In this document: positions 7,625 to 15,719 of the stretch, piece after piece | How the letters are laid out: every line of letters starts with the position of its first letter | Position numbering within the stretch: the first letter of the stretch is position 1 | Assembly (NCBI GenBank): GCA_902801515.1 | Contig: CADCII010000054.1 | Coordinates: 1 to 44,410 of the forward strand | Length of the DNA: 44,410 bases | Direction: 5' to 3' | Origin: an uncultured Lachnospiraceae bacterium | Lineage (GTDB): Bacteria; Bacillota; Clostridia; Lachnospirales; Lachnospiraceae | Made by a program: the position numbers and the translations under genes | The notes under the pieces: generated by a model | Database searches by the model: none | The model's input: the letters and a program-made list of their open reading frames with translations, nothing else | What the model was told of the DNA's origin: nothing

Positions 7625-9073
7625 ATGCAGCAATATTATCTTGCCATAGATATCGGAGCTTCCAGCGGACGCCATATCCTGGGGCATCTGCAGGATGAGA
7701 AGATGGTTCTGGAAGAGATCGGACGGTTTGACAACCGCCAGGTCATGAAGAATGGCCATATATGCTGGGATATGGATCACATCTGGGAAGGAATCCTGGA
7801 AGGACTGAAAAACTGCGGCAAATCCGGAAAGATACCGGTCACCATCGGGATCGATACCTGGGGAGTGGACTATGTACTGCTGGATCGAGACGGACAGATG
7901 CTGTCTGATGCCGTTGCATACAGGGACAGCCGAACAGACGGGATCGCTCAGGAAGTGGAAAATCTCATTTCCTCAGAAGAACTTTACGAAAGGACCGGGA
8001 TCCAGAAGATCAACTTCAATACGATCTACCAGCTGATGGCACTGAAGAAGGAACACCCCGAGGTGCTGGAAGAGGCACAGAGCCTGCTGATGATCCCGGA
8101 TTATCTGAACTATCTGCTCACTGGCGTGATGAAACAGGAGTACACCAATGCCACGACCACCGGCCTTGTGGGCGCAAGGGAAAAGACCTGGGACATGGAC
8201 CTGATCCGTACACTGGGCCTTCCGGAGAGACTGTTTACAGAGCTGTCTATGCCGGGCACCGTCGTCGGACTGTTGAAACCGGAGATCTGTTCACAGGTCG
8301 GATTCAATTCCACCGTGATCCTGCCGGCCACCCACGATACCGGCTCTGCTTTCCTGGCAGTTCCGGCCAAGGACGATAAGGCGGTCTACCTGTCCAGCGG
8401 CACTTGGTCACTGCTGGGTGTGGAAAATGAAGATCCGGTAACTTCGGAGGCGTCGAGGGAGCAGAACTTTTCCAACGAGGGCGGTGCCTGGTACCGCTTC
8501 CGCTATCTGAAGAACATCATGGGACTTTGGATGATTCAGTCCATCCGCAGAGAACTGAACGGCGTGGAATATGTGGAAGGACACAGAAGCCGCCATGCAG
8601 ATGGAAGGAAATGGAGCTTCCCGGACCTGATCGAGGAGGCGAAGAAGGCAGAGGGCTTCTCATCCGTGGTGGATGCGAATGATAAGAGTTTCCTGGTGCC
8701 GGACAGTATGATTGATGCGATCCGGGCTTACTGTGAGAAGACCGGACAGGCATCCCCTCAGTCAGTGGGCGAGATCATGCAGTGTGTGTATGGCAGCCTG
8801 GCGATCTGCTACAGGGATTCGATACACGCGCTGGAAAAACTGACAGGAAAGACGTTCACCAGCCTGAACATCGTCGGCGGCGGATGCCAGGACAACTATC
8901 TGAATAAGGTGACAGCGAAGATGACAGGACTTCCTGTCTATGCCGGGCCGGTGGAAGGAACGGCTATAGGGAATCTGCTGGTCCAGATGATCGCAGGCGG
9001 AGAACTGAAGGATCTGCAGAAGGCACGGGAAGTGATCCGCACAAGTTTTGATGTCAGGGAGATCACCCCGTAA
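7625..9073 (+). CDS. rhaB: Rhamnulokinase
   Basis: Cytoplasmic FGGY-family kinase of 482 residues that phosphorylates L-rhamnulose to L-rhamnulose-1-phosphate. The N-terminus AIDIGASSGRHILG is the rhamnulokinase form of the ATP-binding loop, and GIDTWGVDYVLLD, DYLNYLLTG, PATHDTGSAF, LSSGTWSLLG and NIVGGGCQDNYLN follow in the expected order. The length fits the family. GGAGAG lies upstream of the ATG. It heads an operon with an isomerase and rhaD and is divergent from an AraC regulator. No transporter or mutarotase gene is in the cluster. Confidence 0.95.
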   Translation: MQQYYLAIDIGASSGRHILGHLQDEKMVLEEIGRFDNRQVMKNGHICWDMDHIWEGILEGLKNCGKSGKIPVTIGIDTWGVDYVLLDRDGQMLSDAVAYRDSRTDGIAQEVENLISSEELYERTGIQKINFNTIYQLMALKKEHPEVLEEAQSLLMIPDYLNYLLTGVMKQEYTNATTTGLVGAREKTWDMDLIRTLGLPERLFTELSMPGTVVGLLKPEICSQVGFNSTVILPATHDTGSAFLAVPAKDDKAVYLSSGTWSLLGVENEDPVTSEASREQNFSNEGGAWYRFRYLKNIMGLWMIQSIRRELNGVEYVEGHRSRHADGRKWSFPDLIEEAKKAEGFSSVVDANDKSFLVPDSMIDAIRAYCEKTGQASPQSVGEIMQCVYGSLAICYRDSIHALEKLTGKTFTSLNIVGGGCQDNYLNKVTAKMTGLPVYAGPVEGTAIGNLLVQMIAGGELKDLQKAREVIRTSFDVREITP

Positions 9074-9140
9074 AAGGATAACAGCAGATATTACTCATTT
9101 ATATCAAGGAACAGACATACAGATATCAGGAGGAACCAAC

Positions 9141-10562
9141 ATGCTAGTAAACACAAAGGCAAGAATCGGAGTATTCTCAATCGCACTGGGTGCTTATCTG
9201 CCCCAGTTCCCGTCCCTCGTTCCCGAGTTCGAAGGACAGTATGAATCATTCAAGAAGACTCTTCCGGACACGGTCGAGCTCATCGACGGCGGGATCGTCA
9301 CAACCAAGGAACTGGCCATGAAGGCCGGCGACAAGTTCCGCGCGGCGGACGTGGACCTGGTGATCCTCCAGCTTCTGACCTACGCCACCTCCTACAATAT
9401 GCTTCCGGCAGTCCGCGACCTGGATGTTCCGGTCGTTCTGGTCAATGTCCAGAAGAAGAAGGCTCCGGATTACGCGAATACGGATACCGCGACCTGGCTG
9501 GGTGAGCTGTATGCCTGCGGCGCAGTCGGCGAGATGGTGGCAGACCTCGAGAGAGCCGGCAAGCGTCACGCAGTGATTACGGGCGTTGTTGAAGGCGGAG
9601 ATGAGGAGGTTGCCTCAGAACTGGAAGCCTGGTGCAGAGCCGCCCAGGTGCGCCGCCGCTTCCGCGATACGAACCTGGCACAGATCGGACGTCCCTATCC
9701 GGGCATGATGGATCTCTATATTGACGAGACTAACCTTTACCACAGGATGTTCCTCTACACCAAGCAGTTTGACTGGGAGAAAATGTGGGCGATCGCAGAT
9801 CACATCGACGATGAGGAAGCGATCCGGGCAAAGGCACAGGATATCCTGGATACCTTCGAGATCGAAGGCGGCGGAACCATCGAGAAAGTCTGGGATATGG
9901 CGAGATATGTGGTTGCCTTTGAAGAGTGGGTCAAGGAGGAGGATATCGCACTGATTGCCTCCCACTATGACGGATTTGCCCAGGGAGTCGCCGGCAAGCT
10001 GGACAGCATGCTGATCCCCGCGTTCTCCATGCTGATCAAGCAGGGAGTTGCCTGCGCGGTCGAGGGAGACATCAAGGTTGCCATGGCCATGAGCATCCTG
10101 AAAACCATCTCCGGTACAGGCCAGTTGTCTGAGATGTACAGCATCGACTTCAACGAAGACATATGCATCATCGGACACAGCGGCTCAGGAGACGCGGATA
10201 TCTCCCAGGCACACAAGCCGACGATGAAGATCGTCCCGGTCTTCCACGGCAAGACAGGCGGCGGCTATCTGACACAGTTCTATCCGCCGACAGGCCCGGT
10301 CACCTACCTGGGCATCACCCAGGACCGTGACGGCAATTTCAAGTTTGTGGTGGCGGAAGGAGTCAATGAAGAAGGCCCGATCTTCACATTTGGCGATACC
10401 AACATGCGCACAAGGTTCACCTGCGGTGCAAGAGACTTCGTCAACCGCTGGAGCGAAGCCGGCCCGACCCATCATATGGCAGCGGCAGCCGGCAGGCATA
10501 TCGACACCATCCTGAAGGTGGCAAAGATCATGAATGTGCCGGTAGATGTGATCACGAGATAA
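9141..10562 (+). CDS. L-fucose/L-arabinose isomerase family protein, probable rhamnose isomerase role
   Basis: A 473-residue sugar isomerase-like protein of the AraA/FucI fold, not of the usual RhaA type. The N-terminal Rossmann-like part includes DVDLVILQLLTYATSYNMLP, and the C-terminal part has GHSGSGDADISQ, FHGKTGGGYLTQFYP and EAGPTHHMAAAAGRH, the C-terminal His motif of arabinose isomerase relatives. CAGGAGGA lies eight bases before this ATG; an in-frame ATG at 9048 would overlap rhaB and has no such site. Lying between rhaB and rhaD, it fills the slot where an isomerase must convert L-rhamnose to L-rhamnulose. The family is seen; rhamnose activity is inferred from context. Confidence 0.82.
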   Translation: MLVNTKARIGVFSIALGAYLPQFPSLVPEFEGQYESFKKTLPDTVELIDGGIVTTKELAMKAGDKFRAADVDLVILQLLTYATSYNMLPAVRDLDVPVVLVNVQKKKAPDYANTDTATWLGELYACGAVGEMVADLERAGKRHAVITGVVEGGDEEVASELEAWCRAAQVRRRFRDTNLAQIGRPYPGMMDLYIDETNLYHRMFLYTKQFDWEKMWAIADHIDDEEAIRAKAQDILDTFEIEGGGTIEKVWDMARYVVAFEEWVKEEDIALIASHYDGFAQGVAGKLDSMLIPAFSMLIKQGVACAVEGDIKVAMAMSILKTISGTGQLSEMYSIDFNEDICIIGHSGSGDADISQAHKPTMKIVPVFHGKTGGGYLTQFYPPTGPVTYLGITQDRDGNFKFVVAEGVNEEGPIFTFGDTNMRTRFTCGARDFVNRWSEAGPTHHMAAAAGRHIDTILKVAKIMNVPVDVITR

Positions 10563-10649
10563 TTCACCAGGATAAAACGAGACAGTATGTCAATCAGGTG
10601 TTAAACAGATAATGGCCGGAAGGAAGGCCGGAAAGAAGAGGATCGAACT

Positions 10650-11474
10650 ATGAGAGTACTGGATGCAGAATTTGTAAAAGGTTTCATGAGAATGGCAGAT
10701 GACGGATGGAATCAGGGCTGGCATGAGAGAAACGGCGGCAACCTGTCCTACCGCATAAAACCGGAGGAAGTGGAAGAAGTCAGGGAAGAACTGGTTCCCG
10801 GTGAGTGGAAGCCGATCGGCACAGTAGTTCCCAAACTCGCGAACGAGTATTTTCTGGTAACCGGTTCCGGCAAATATTTCCGCAACGTCACGATTAAGCC
10901 CGAGGATTCTTTCTGCATCATCGAGCTGGATGACAAGGGTGAAAACTATCGCATCTGTTGGGGGCTTGTGAACGGCGGACGCCCGACCTCAGAGCTTCCT
11001 TCCCACCTCATGAACCATGAAGTGAAGGTCATTGCCACAAACGGCGCGCACCGCGTGATCTATCACGCGCATCCGGCAAACACCATCGCTCTGACCTTCG
11101 TACTGCCGCTGACAGACGAGGCATTCACCCGCGAGCTGTGGGAGATGGCCACCGAGTGCCCGGTAGTGTTCCCTGAAGGAATCGGTGTCGTTCCGTGGAT
11201 GGTCCCGGGCGGAAGAGACATCGCAGTCGCGACTTCCGAGCTGATGAAGAAATACAACGTTGCCATCTGGGCACATCACGGCATGTTCTGCTCCGGCGAA
11301 GACTTCGACCTGACCTTCGGCCTGATGCATACTGTAGAAAAGTCCGCTGAGATCCTGGTGAAGGTGCTCTCCATGACCCCGAACAAGCGCCAGACCATCC
11401 AGCCGGATGAGTTCAGACACCTGGCAGTAGACTTCAACGTGACACTTCCGGAGAAGTTCCTGTTTGAGAAATGA
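10650..11474 (+). CDS. rhaD: Rhamnulose-1-phosphate aldolase
   Basis: Zinc-dependent class II aldolase of 274 residues, the same length as the E. coli enzyme. It cleaves L-rhamnulose-1-phosphate to DHAP and L-lactaldehyde. Motifs: HERNGGNLSYRI near the start, the metal-binding YHAHPANT, and a third His in IWAHHGMFCSG. A GAGGA site lies upstream. It is the last gene of the rhamnose operon, 87 bases after the isomerase, with a GC-rich hairpin 20 bases downstream. No aldehyde reductase follows to remove lactaldehyde. Confidence 0.95.
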   Translation: MRVLDAEFVKGFMRMADDGWNQGWHERNGGNLSYRIKPEEVEEVREELVPGEWKPIGTVVPKLANEYFLVTGSGKYFRNVTIKPEDSFCIIELDDKGENYRICWGLVNGGRPTSELPSHLMNHEVKVIATNGAHRVIYHAHPANTIALTFVLPLTDEAFTRELWEMATECPVVFPEGIGVVPWMVPGGRDIAVATSELMKKYNVAIWAHHGMFCSGEDFDLTFGLMHTVEKSAEILVKVLSMTPNKRQTIQPDEFRHLAVDFNVTLPEKFLFEK

Positions 11475-11494
11475 ACTCCGGAAAGGTGAACAGT

Positions 11495-11526
11495 GAGTCC
11501 CCGATCCGACTTCGGAAACGGGGCTC
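11495..11526 (+). terminator. Stem-loop after rhaD
   Basis: GAGTCCCCG (11495-11503) pairs with CGGGGCTC (11519-11526), with TCCGA/TCGGA nested inside. There is no T-tract directly after it. It probably ends or stabilises the rhamnose transcript. Confidence 0.5.
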
Positions 11527-11541
11527 GTCTGTATAACGGAT

Positions 11542-11564
11542 ATTTATTTGAATAACAAATAAAT
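11542..11564. promoter_or_regulatory. AT-rich 9-bp inverted repeat upstream of the selenium cluster
   Basis: ATTTATTTG and its exact complement CAAATAAAT flank AATAA. The repeat lies about 50 bp upstream of a TATAAT box. It may be an operator or, as RNA, a weak hairpin. Confidence 0.35.
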
Positions 11565-11589
11565 AGATTAGCATGATTTATAAAAATAA

Positions 11590-11655
11590 TTAGAGGAATA
11601 TCCTCCCATAAGGTATAATCAGAACCGGGTCGGAAGCGTGTGCTCCGCCCCGGTT
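11590..11655 (+). promoter_or_regulatory. Promoter and 5'-terminal stem-loop of the selenium operon
   Basis: A perfect TATAAT lies at 11614-11619 with a weak -35 (TTAGAG, 11590-11595). Transcription would begin near 11626, inside the first arm of a long hairpin: AACCGGG (11623-11629) with CCCGGTT (11649-11655), continued by CGGA/TCCG and GC/GC pairs around a GTGT loop. ACTTTATTATT follows, then GGGAGG and the yedE start. This is a 5' cap-like hairpin or an attenuator. Confidence 0.5.
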
Positions 11656-11682
11656 ACTTTATTATTGTGGGAGGAAAAGATT

Positions 11683-12772
11683 ATGAAAAACAATGGCAAA
11701 ACAGGGATTATTATTGCCGGACTGATCATCGGAGCGATTGCTTCGCTCCTGGTGTATTTCGGTAATCCGGCAAACATGGGATTCTGTATCGCATGCTTTA
11801 TCCGTGATACTGCAGGCGGACTGGGACTGCATCAGGCGCCGCCGGTTCAGTACATCCGTCCGGAGATCATCGGTATAATCCTGGGAAGCTTCGCAATCGC
11901 ACTTGTGAAGGGTGAGTTCTCACCGAAGGGCGGAAGCGCTCCTCTGACCAGATTCGCGATCGGATTCTGCATCATGATCGGCTGCCTGATGTTCCTTGGC
12001 TGCCCGTTCCGTATGATCATCCGTCTGGGCGGCGGTGATCTGAATGCGCTTCTTGGCCTTGCCGGATTCGCGCTTGGCATCCTGGCCGGTGTGGCGTTCC
12101 TGAACATGGGTTATTCTCTGAAGCGTACATACAAGCTGGCGCCGACTGAGGGCGGGATCCTTCCGGCAGCGGCTGTTGTCCTGCTGGTCCTGCTGATTGC
12201 TGCACCTGCGTTTATTCATTTTACAGAGCCTGAGGGAGGCCCCGGAGCAAAACATGCGGCGATCGCGATCAGCCTTGTGGCCGGAGCTATCGTAGGCTGC
12301 CTGGCACAGAGGACCAGACTGTGCATGGCCGGCGGACTTCGTGATGTGGTCCTGTTTCAGGATTTCAGACTGATCTCCGGATTTATCGCCATCTTTGCTG
12401 CATGCCTGGTGACAAACCTGATCCTCGGTGCAGTGACCGGCGGAACTTATTTCCATGCACCATGCAGGCTTTGCGGGACAGGCGATCGCTCACACGGACG
12501 GTCTGTGGAACCTGCTCGGCATGTTTGTAGTCGGACTGGGAGCAATCCTTCTGGGCGGATGCCCGCTGCGTCAGCTGGTTATGGCCGGCGAAGGCAACAC
12601 GGACAGTGCAGTGACAGTTCTGGGACTGCTGGTCGGCGCTGCATTCTGCCATAATTTCGGCCTTGCGTCCAGCGGCGAAGGACCGACTGCAAACGGAAAG
12701 ATTGCTGTAATTCTGTGCATCGTTGTTCTGGCGGTGATTGGTGTGGTAAACTCAGTGAAGAAGGAGGCTTAA
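11683..12772 (+). pseudogene. yedE: YedE family putative selenium transporter, frameshifted
   Basis: A polytopic membrane protein of the seleno-YedE type, thought to move selenium compounds. The N-terminal part (MKNNGKTGIIIAGLIIGAIA onwards, with GCLMFLGCPFRMIIRLGGG) is in one frame to about 12456. The rest (AGFAGQAIAHTDG, LLGGCPLRQLVMAGEGNTDS, FCHNFGLASS) is in the next frame. At the joint CATGCAC (12454-12460) is followed by CATGCAG. Removing the seven-base first copy, or one C, restores a ~360-residue protein of normal length. GGGAGG precedes ATG 11683. It is followed by tusA-like, DUF3343 and selD genes. It is either a real frameshift or a sequence error. Confidence 0.85.
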
Positions 12773-12773
12773 G

Positions 12774-12980
12774 ATGGAGAGAGTAGATGCAAGAGGCCTG
12801 TCCTGCCCGGAACCGGTCATTCTGACCAGAAAGGCACTTCTTGGCGGCGCAAAGGAATATGAGGTCCTTGTGGACAATGTGACATCCAGGGAGAATGTAA
12901 CCCGCTTTGCGGAGCATGCCGGATATACAGTCACCGTCACAGAGGCAGGAGGGGAATACACTCTGTCTTTGAAGAAATAA
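12774..12980 (+). CDS. TusA/SirA-like sulfurtransferase domain protein
   Basis: A 68-residue TusA-fold protein. It carries the family's opening DARGLSCPEPVILTRKAL, with the conserved CPxP active-site Cys. Proteins like this carry sulfur, or in selenium clusters probably selenium, as a persulfide or perselenide between partners. Selenium clusters often encode a longer YedF (TusA plus a DsrE-like domain); here only the TusA part is present. It starts one base after the yedE stop, so translation is probably coupled. The selenium link is inferred from selD and yedE beside it. Confidence 0.88.
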   Translation: MERVDARGLSCPEPVILTRKALLGGAKEYEVLVDNVTSRENVTRFAEHAGYTVTVTEAGGEYTLSLKK

Positions 12981-12982
12981 AC

Positions 12983-13228
12983 ATGAATTGCGTTATTACG
13001 TTTTTTAATCATTTCGGAGCGGTCCGCTATAAGAGACAAGCGGAGCGCTCCGGCTGGAAAGTTCAGCTCTCTCCGGTGCCGCGTTCGCTCAGCTCGAGCT
13101 GCGGCACCTGTGTGTTTTGCGACAGCGGAACGGACGATCCCCTGAAGTTCACCACTGACGAGATGGAACAGATTGCCGTGGAGGAAGAAACAGGGTACCG
13201 GACGGTCTGGAGAGCGGAAGAGAGCTGA
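12983..13228 (+). CDS. DUF3343 family protein, putative Se/S carrier
   Basis: An 81-residue protein of the DUF3343 type, starting two bases after the TusA-like stop. It begins CVITFFNHFGAVRYKRQAE, and the centre has the small-residue and Cys motif SLSSSCGTCVFC, which is typical of the family. DUF3343 genes recur beside selD and TusA-like genes and are annotated as putative selenium or sulfur carriers; the chemistry is not established. It runs into selD with a 14-base gap. Confidence 0.85.
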   Translation: MNCVITFFNHFGAVRYKRQAERSGWKVQLSPVPRSLSSSCGTCVFCDSGTDDPLKFTTDEMEQIAVEEETGYRTVWRAEES

Positions 13229-13242
13229 AAGGTGAGGGATAT

Positions 13243-14286
13243 ATGGAGACAGAAGTCAGACTTACAAAGCTTGCAAGCTGCGCCGGGTGCGGTGCCAAGG
13301 TCGGGGCTGGTACATTGTGTCAGCTGCTGGAAGGATTTCAGACCCACACGGATCCGAATCTGATCGTGGGTTATGACCGCAGTGATGATGCGAGTGTGTA
13401 TGTGGTCAGTGAGCATCAGGCGATCGTGCAGACGACGGATTTCTTTCCGCCGATTGTGGACGATCCATTCCTGTTTGGCCAGATTGCAGCTGCCAACGCA
13501 ATCAGCGATGTGTATGCCATGGGTGGTGAGCCGAAACTGGCGCTGAATCTGATGTGCGTGGCGGACAGTATGGACGATGTCACGGTCCGGGAGATCCTGA
13601 GGGGAGGATATTCCAAGGCCTATGAAGCCGGAGTGATCATCTCCGGCGGACATACGATTCACGGTGCAGAGCCCATCTACGGGCTTGCCGTGACCGGTTT
13701 TGTCGATCCCACAAAGGTTTTGACCAATGCGGGAGCGAGGCCGGGAGACGTTCTGATCCTTACCAAGAAGCTGGGCGTCGGAATCCTCACAACAGCCGGC
13801 AAAGCTGATATCGGCCTTGTCAGTGAGGATTTGATGCAGCGCCTGCAACTTCAGATGGCAACCCTCAACAAGGCAGCGAGGGATGTCATGGTGAAGTATC
13901 CGGTACACGGCTGCACGGATGTGACCGGATTCAGCCTGATGGGACACAGCTATGAGATGGCGCAGGGCAGCGGATGCACCCTGCACATCCAGACAGATCG
14001 CGTGCCCTTCCACCCAGAGGCAACCGAGATGGCGGAAATGGGCTTCATTCCGGCAGGCGCTTACCGCAATCGCGAGTACGCCGGAAGAAATGTGTGCGTC
14101 GCTGGTAATGTTACCCGGGCGATGCAGGATATTCTCTATGATCCCCAGACCAGCGGCGGACTGCTGATCAGTGTCCCGAGAGAGGCTGGAGAGCGGATGC
14201 TGGAAGAGATGCATAATGAAGTCCCGGATGCAGCCATGATCGGTTATGTGACCGAGAAGGAAGACGCGGACATTGTGCTGGAGTAG
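13243..14286 (+). CDS. selD: Selenide, water dikinase (selenophosphate synthetase)
   Basis: A 347-residue enzyme that makes selenophosphate from selenide and ATP. The N-terminus SCAGCGAKVGAGTL contains the catalytic Cys (C16) and Lys (K19). The Cys that follows two residues later in E. coli is Ala here, and no selenocysteine codon is used. Other family motifs: TTDFFPPIVDDPFLFGQIAA, AISDVYAMGG, ISGGHTIHG, GCTDVTGFSLMGH and LYDPQTSGGLL. GGTGAGGG lies upstream. No selA, selB or selenouridine synthase gene is in the window, so the selenophosphate could serve Sec, tRNA or a labile selenium cofactor. A terminator follows directly. Confidence 0.97.
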   Translation: METEVRLTKLASCAGCGAKVGAGTLCQLLEGFQTHTDPNLIVGYDRSDDASVYVVSEHQAIVQTTDFFPPIVDDPFLFGQIAAANAISDVYAMGGEPKLALNLMCVADSMDDVTVREILRGGYSKAYEAGVIISGGHTIHGAEPIYGLAVTGFVDPTKVLTNAGARPGDVLILTKKLGVGILTTAGKADIGLVSEDLMQRLQLQMATLNKAARDVMVKYPVHGCTDVTGFSLMGHSYEMAQGSGCTLHIQTDRVPFHPEATEMAEMGFIPAGAYRNREYAGRNVCVAGNVTRAMQDILYDPQTSGGLLISVPREAGERMLEEMHNEVPDAAMIGYVTEKEDADIVLE

Positions 14287-14305
14287 ACAGAAGGGATAAG
14301 TTTCT

Positions 14306-14331
14306 GAAGACCGGTCATGGTACCGGTCTTC
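14306..14331 (+). terminator. Terminator after selD
   Basis: A perfect 10-bp stem, GAAGACCGGT / ACCGGTCTTC, with loop CATGGT lies 20 bases after selD. It separates selD from the cysteine desulfurase gene. Confidence 0.6.
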
Positions 14332-14333
14332 AA

Positions 14334-14358
14334 TTGACTTTGACATTTATTATATAAT
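14334..14358 (+). promoter_or_regulatory. Possible promoter of the cysteine desulfurase gene
   Basis: TATAAT at 14353-14358 follows TTGACT at 14334-14339, but with only 13 bp between them. TTCAAT at 14329 gives 18 bp. The -10 box is good, the -35 uncertain. Confidence 0.4.
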
Positions 14359-14430
14359 GGTGTCACGCCTGCTTCCTGTGATGTATCCGGCAGCATGGCG
14401 ATAACAGAAGCAGAGTGGGAGAGAAAAGAT

Positions 14431-15681
14431 ATGGACAGAATCTATATGGATTACGCCTGTACCTCATACCCCAAACCGGATGAGGTCATCCGGGCGATGA
14501 CTGATTACATGACCCGGATCGGGAGCAATGTATCGAGAAGTTCTTACGGAACTGCCTATGAGGCAGAGGAGATTGTTTACGATACCAGGGCCATGCTGTG
14601 CGATCTTTTTCATGGACCGGATGTTAAAAATGTAATCTTTACCAAAAATATCACAGAGAGCCTGAATGTTCTGCTGAAGGGGCTGCTGAAACCGGGAGAC
14701 CATGTCCTGGTCTCTGCCATGGAGCACAATGCAGTGATGCGCCCGCTGAATCAGATCGCAAGGGAACTTTTCCCTGAAGCAGAGCAGGTGTCCGGGGACG
14801 GATCAGAATCCGAGCCGGAGGGACTTTCTGAAAACGCTGAGAGCGGCCTGGAGAAGGCAATCACTTACACCCGGATTCCCTGTGATACCGAAGGTTTTCT
14901 TCAGACTCAGGAGATGGAGAAGTTGCTGTGTCCTCAGACCAGAGCGGTGGTCATGATGACTGCCAGCAATGTCAGCGGCACACTGATGCCGTTGGATGCG
15001 GTTGGAGCCTTTTGCAGGAAACATGGGCTGATCTTCATCGTGGACAGTGCGCAGACGGCAGGCGCATTTGACATCGATATGGAGAAGTCCGGGATCAGTG
15101 CGCTGGCATTCACCGGGCACAAGGGACTTCTGGGGCCGCAGGGGACAGGGGGCTTTATCATCACCGATGAACTGGCCGGGCAGATGGAACCGCTGATCTC
15201 GGGGGGGACCGGAAGTTTCAGCCACACTGAAGAGGTGCCGGAGATCCTTCCGGACCGGTTTGAAGCCGGAACGCTGAATCTGCCGGGGATCGCCGGCCTT
15301 GGCGCTGCGCTGAAGTTCCTCAGGGAGAAAGGGACTGACAGGATCCTTGCCCATGAGAGACAGATGACGCAGCTGTTCCTTGATCAGATTGCATCGCTCG
15401 AAGAGAGCGGGTGCCTGAAGATCGCAGGACCGCGCACTGCTGCAGAGCGCTCTGCGGTCGTATCGGTCTGTCCGCAGCATATGGATCCTTCACAGTTGGC
15501 ATTCCGCCTGGAGAAGGAATACGGGATCCTGACAAGGGTCGGGCTTCACTGTGCACCATCTGCCCATAAGAGCCTCGGTACATTTCCATCCGGAACCGTA
15601 CGGTTTTCATTTGGCTGGGCAACGACAGAAGAAGAGATCCACGCAGCGGCACAGGCTCTCGATAAGCTGTGCAGGAAGTAA
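14431..15681 (+). CDS. Class V aminotransferase, cysteine desulfurase / selenocysteine lyase family (EF2568 type)
   Basis: A 416-residue PLP enzyme. It starts IYMDYACTSYPKPDEV, as in the EF2568-type cysteine desulfurases found in selenium clusters. The PLP lysine is K231 in FTGHKGLLGPQGTGG, the cofactor Asp lies in IFIVDSAQTAGAF, and the catalytic Cys is C374 in VGLHCAPSAHKSLG. It would release sulfur from cysteine or selenium from selenocysteine for SelD and the TusA-like carrier. The start at 14431 has GGAGAG upstream; an ATG at 14395 in frame lacks a site. It follows selD after a terminator, so it has its own promoter. Confidence 0.9.
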   Translation: MDRIYMDYACTSYPKPDEVIRAMTDYMTRIGSNVSRSSYGTAYEAEEIVYDTRAMLCDLFHGPDVKNVIFTKNITESLNVLLKGLLKPGDHVLVSAMEHNAVMRPLNQIARELFPEAEQVSGDGSESEPEGLSENAESGLEKAITYTRIPCDTEGFLQTQEMEKLLCPQTRAVVMMTASNVSGTLMPLDAVGAFCRKHGLIFIVDSAQTAGAFDIDMEKSGISALAFTGHKGLLGPQGTGGFIITDELAGQMEPLISGGTGSFSHTEEVPEILPDRFEAGTLNLPGIAGLGAALKFLREKGTDRILAHERQMTQLFLDQIASLEESGCLKIAGPRTAAERSAVVSVCPQHMDPSQLAFRLEKEYGILTRVGLHCAPSAHKSLGTFPSGTVRFSFGWATTEEEIHAAAQALDKLCRK

Positions 15682-15719
15682 AGATATGGATGTTACAGGA
15701 TAAGAGGCAGATGACCGGA

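Noticed and set aside
13243-14286. Selenocysteine-containing SelD
   Set aside because: The catalytic position is an ordinary Cys codon, and no in-frame TGA interrupts the gene.
13063-14346. A 427-residue open frame on the minus strand opposite selD
   Set aside because: It is rich in His, Cys, Arg and Gln, lacks any family signature, has no ribosome site and mirrors selD exactly; it is an antisense shadow.
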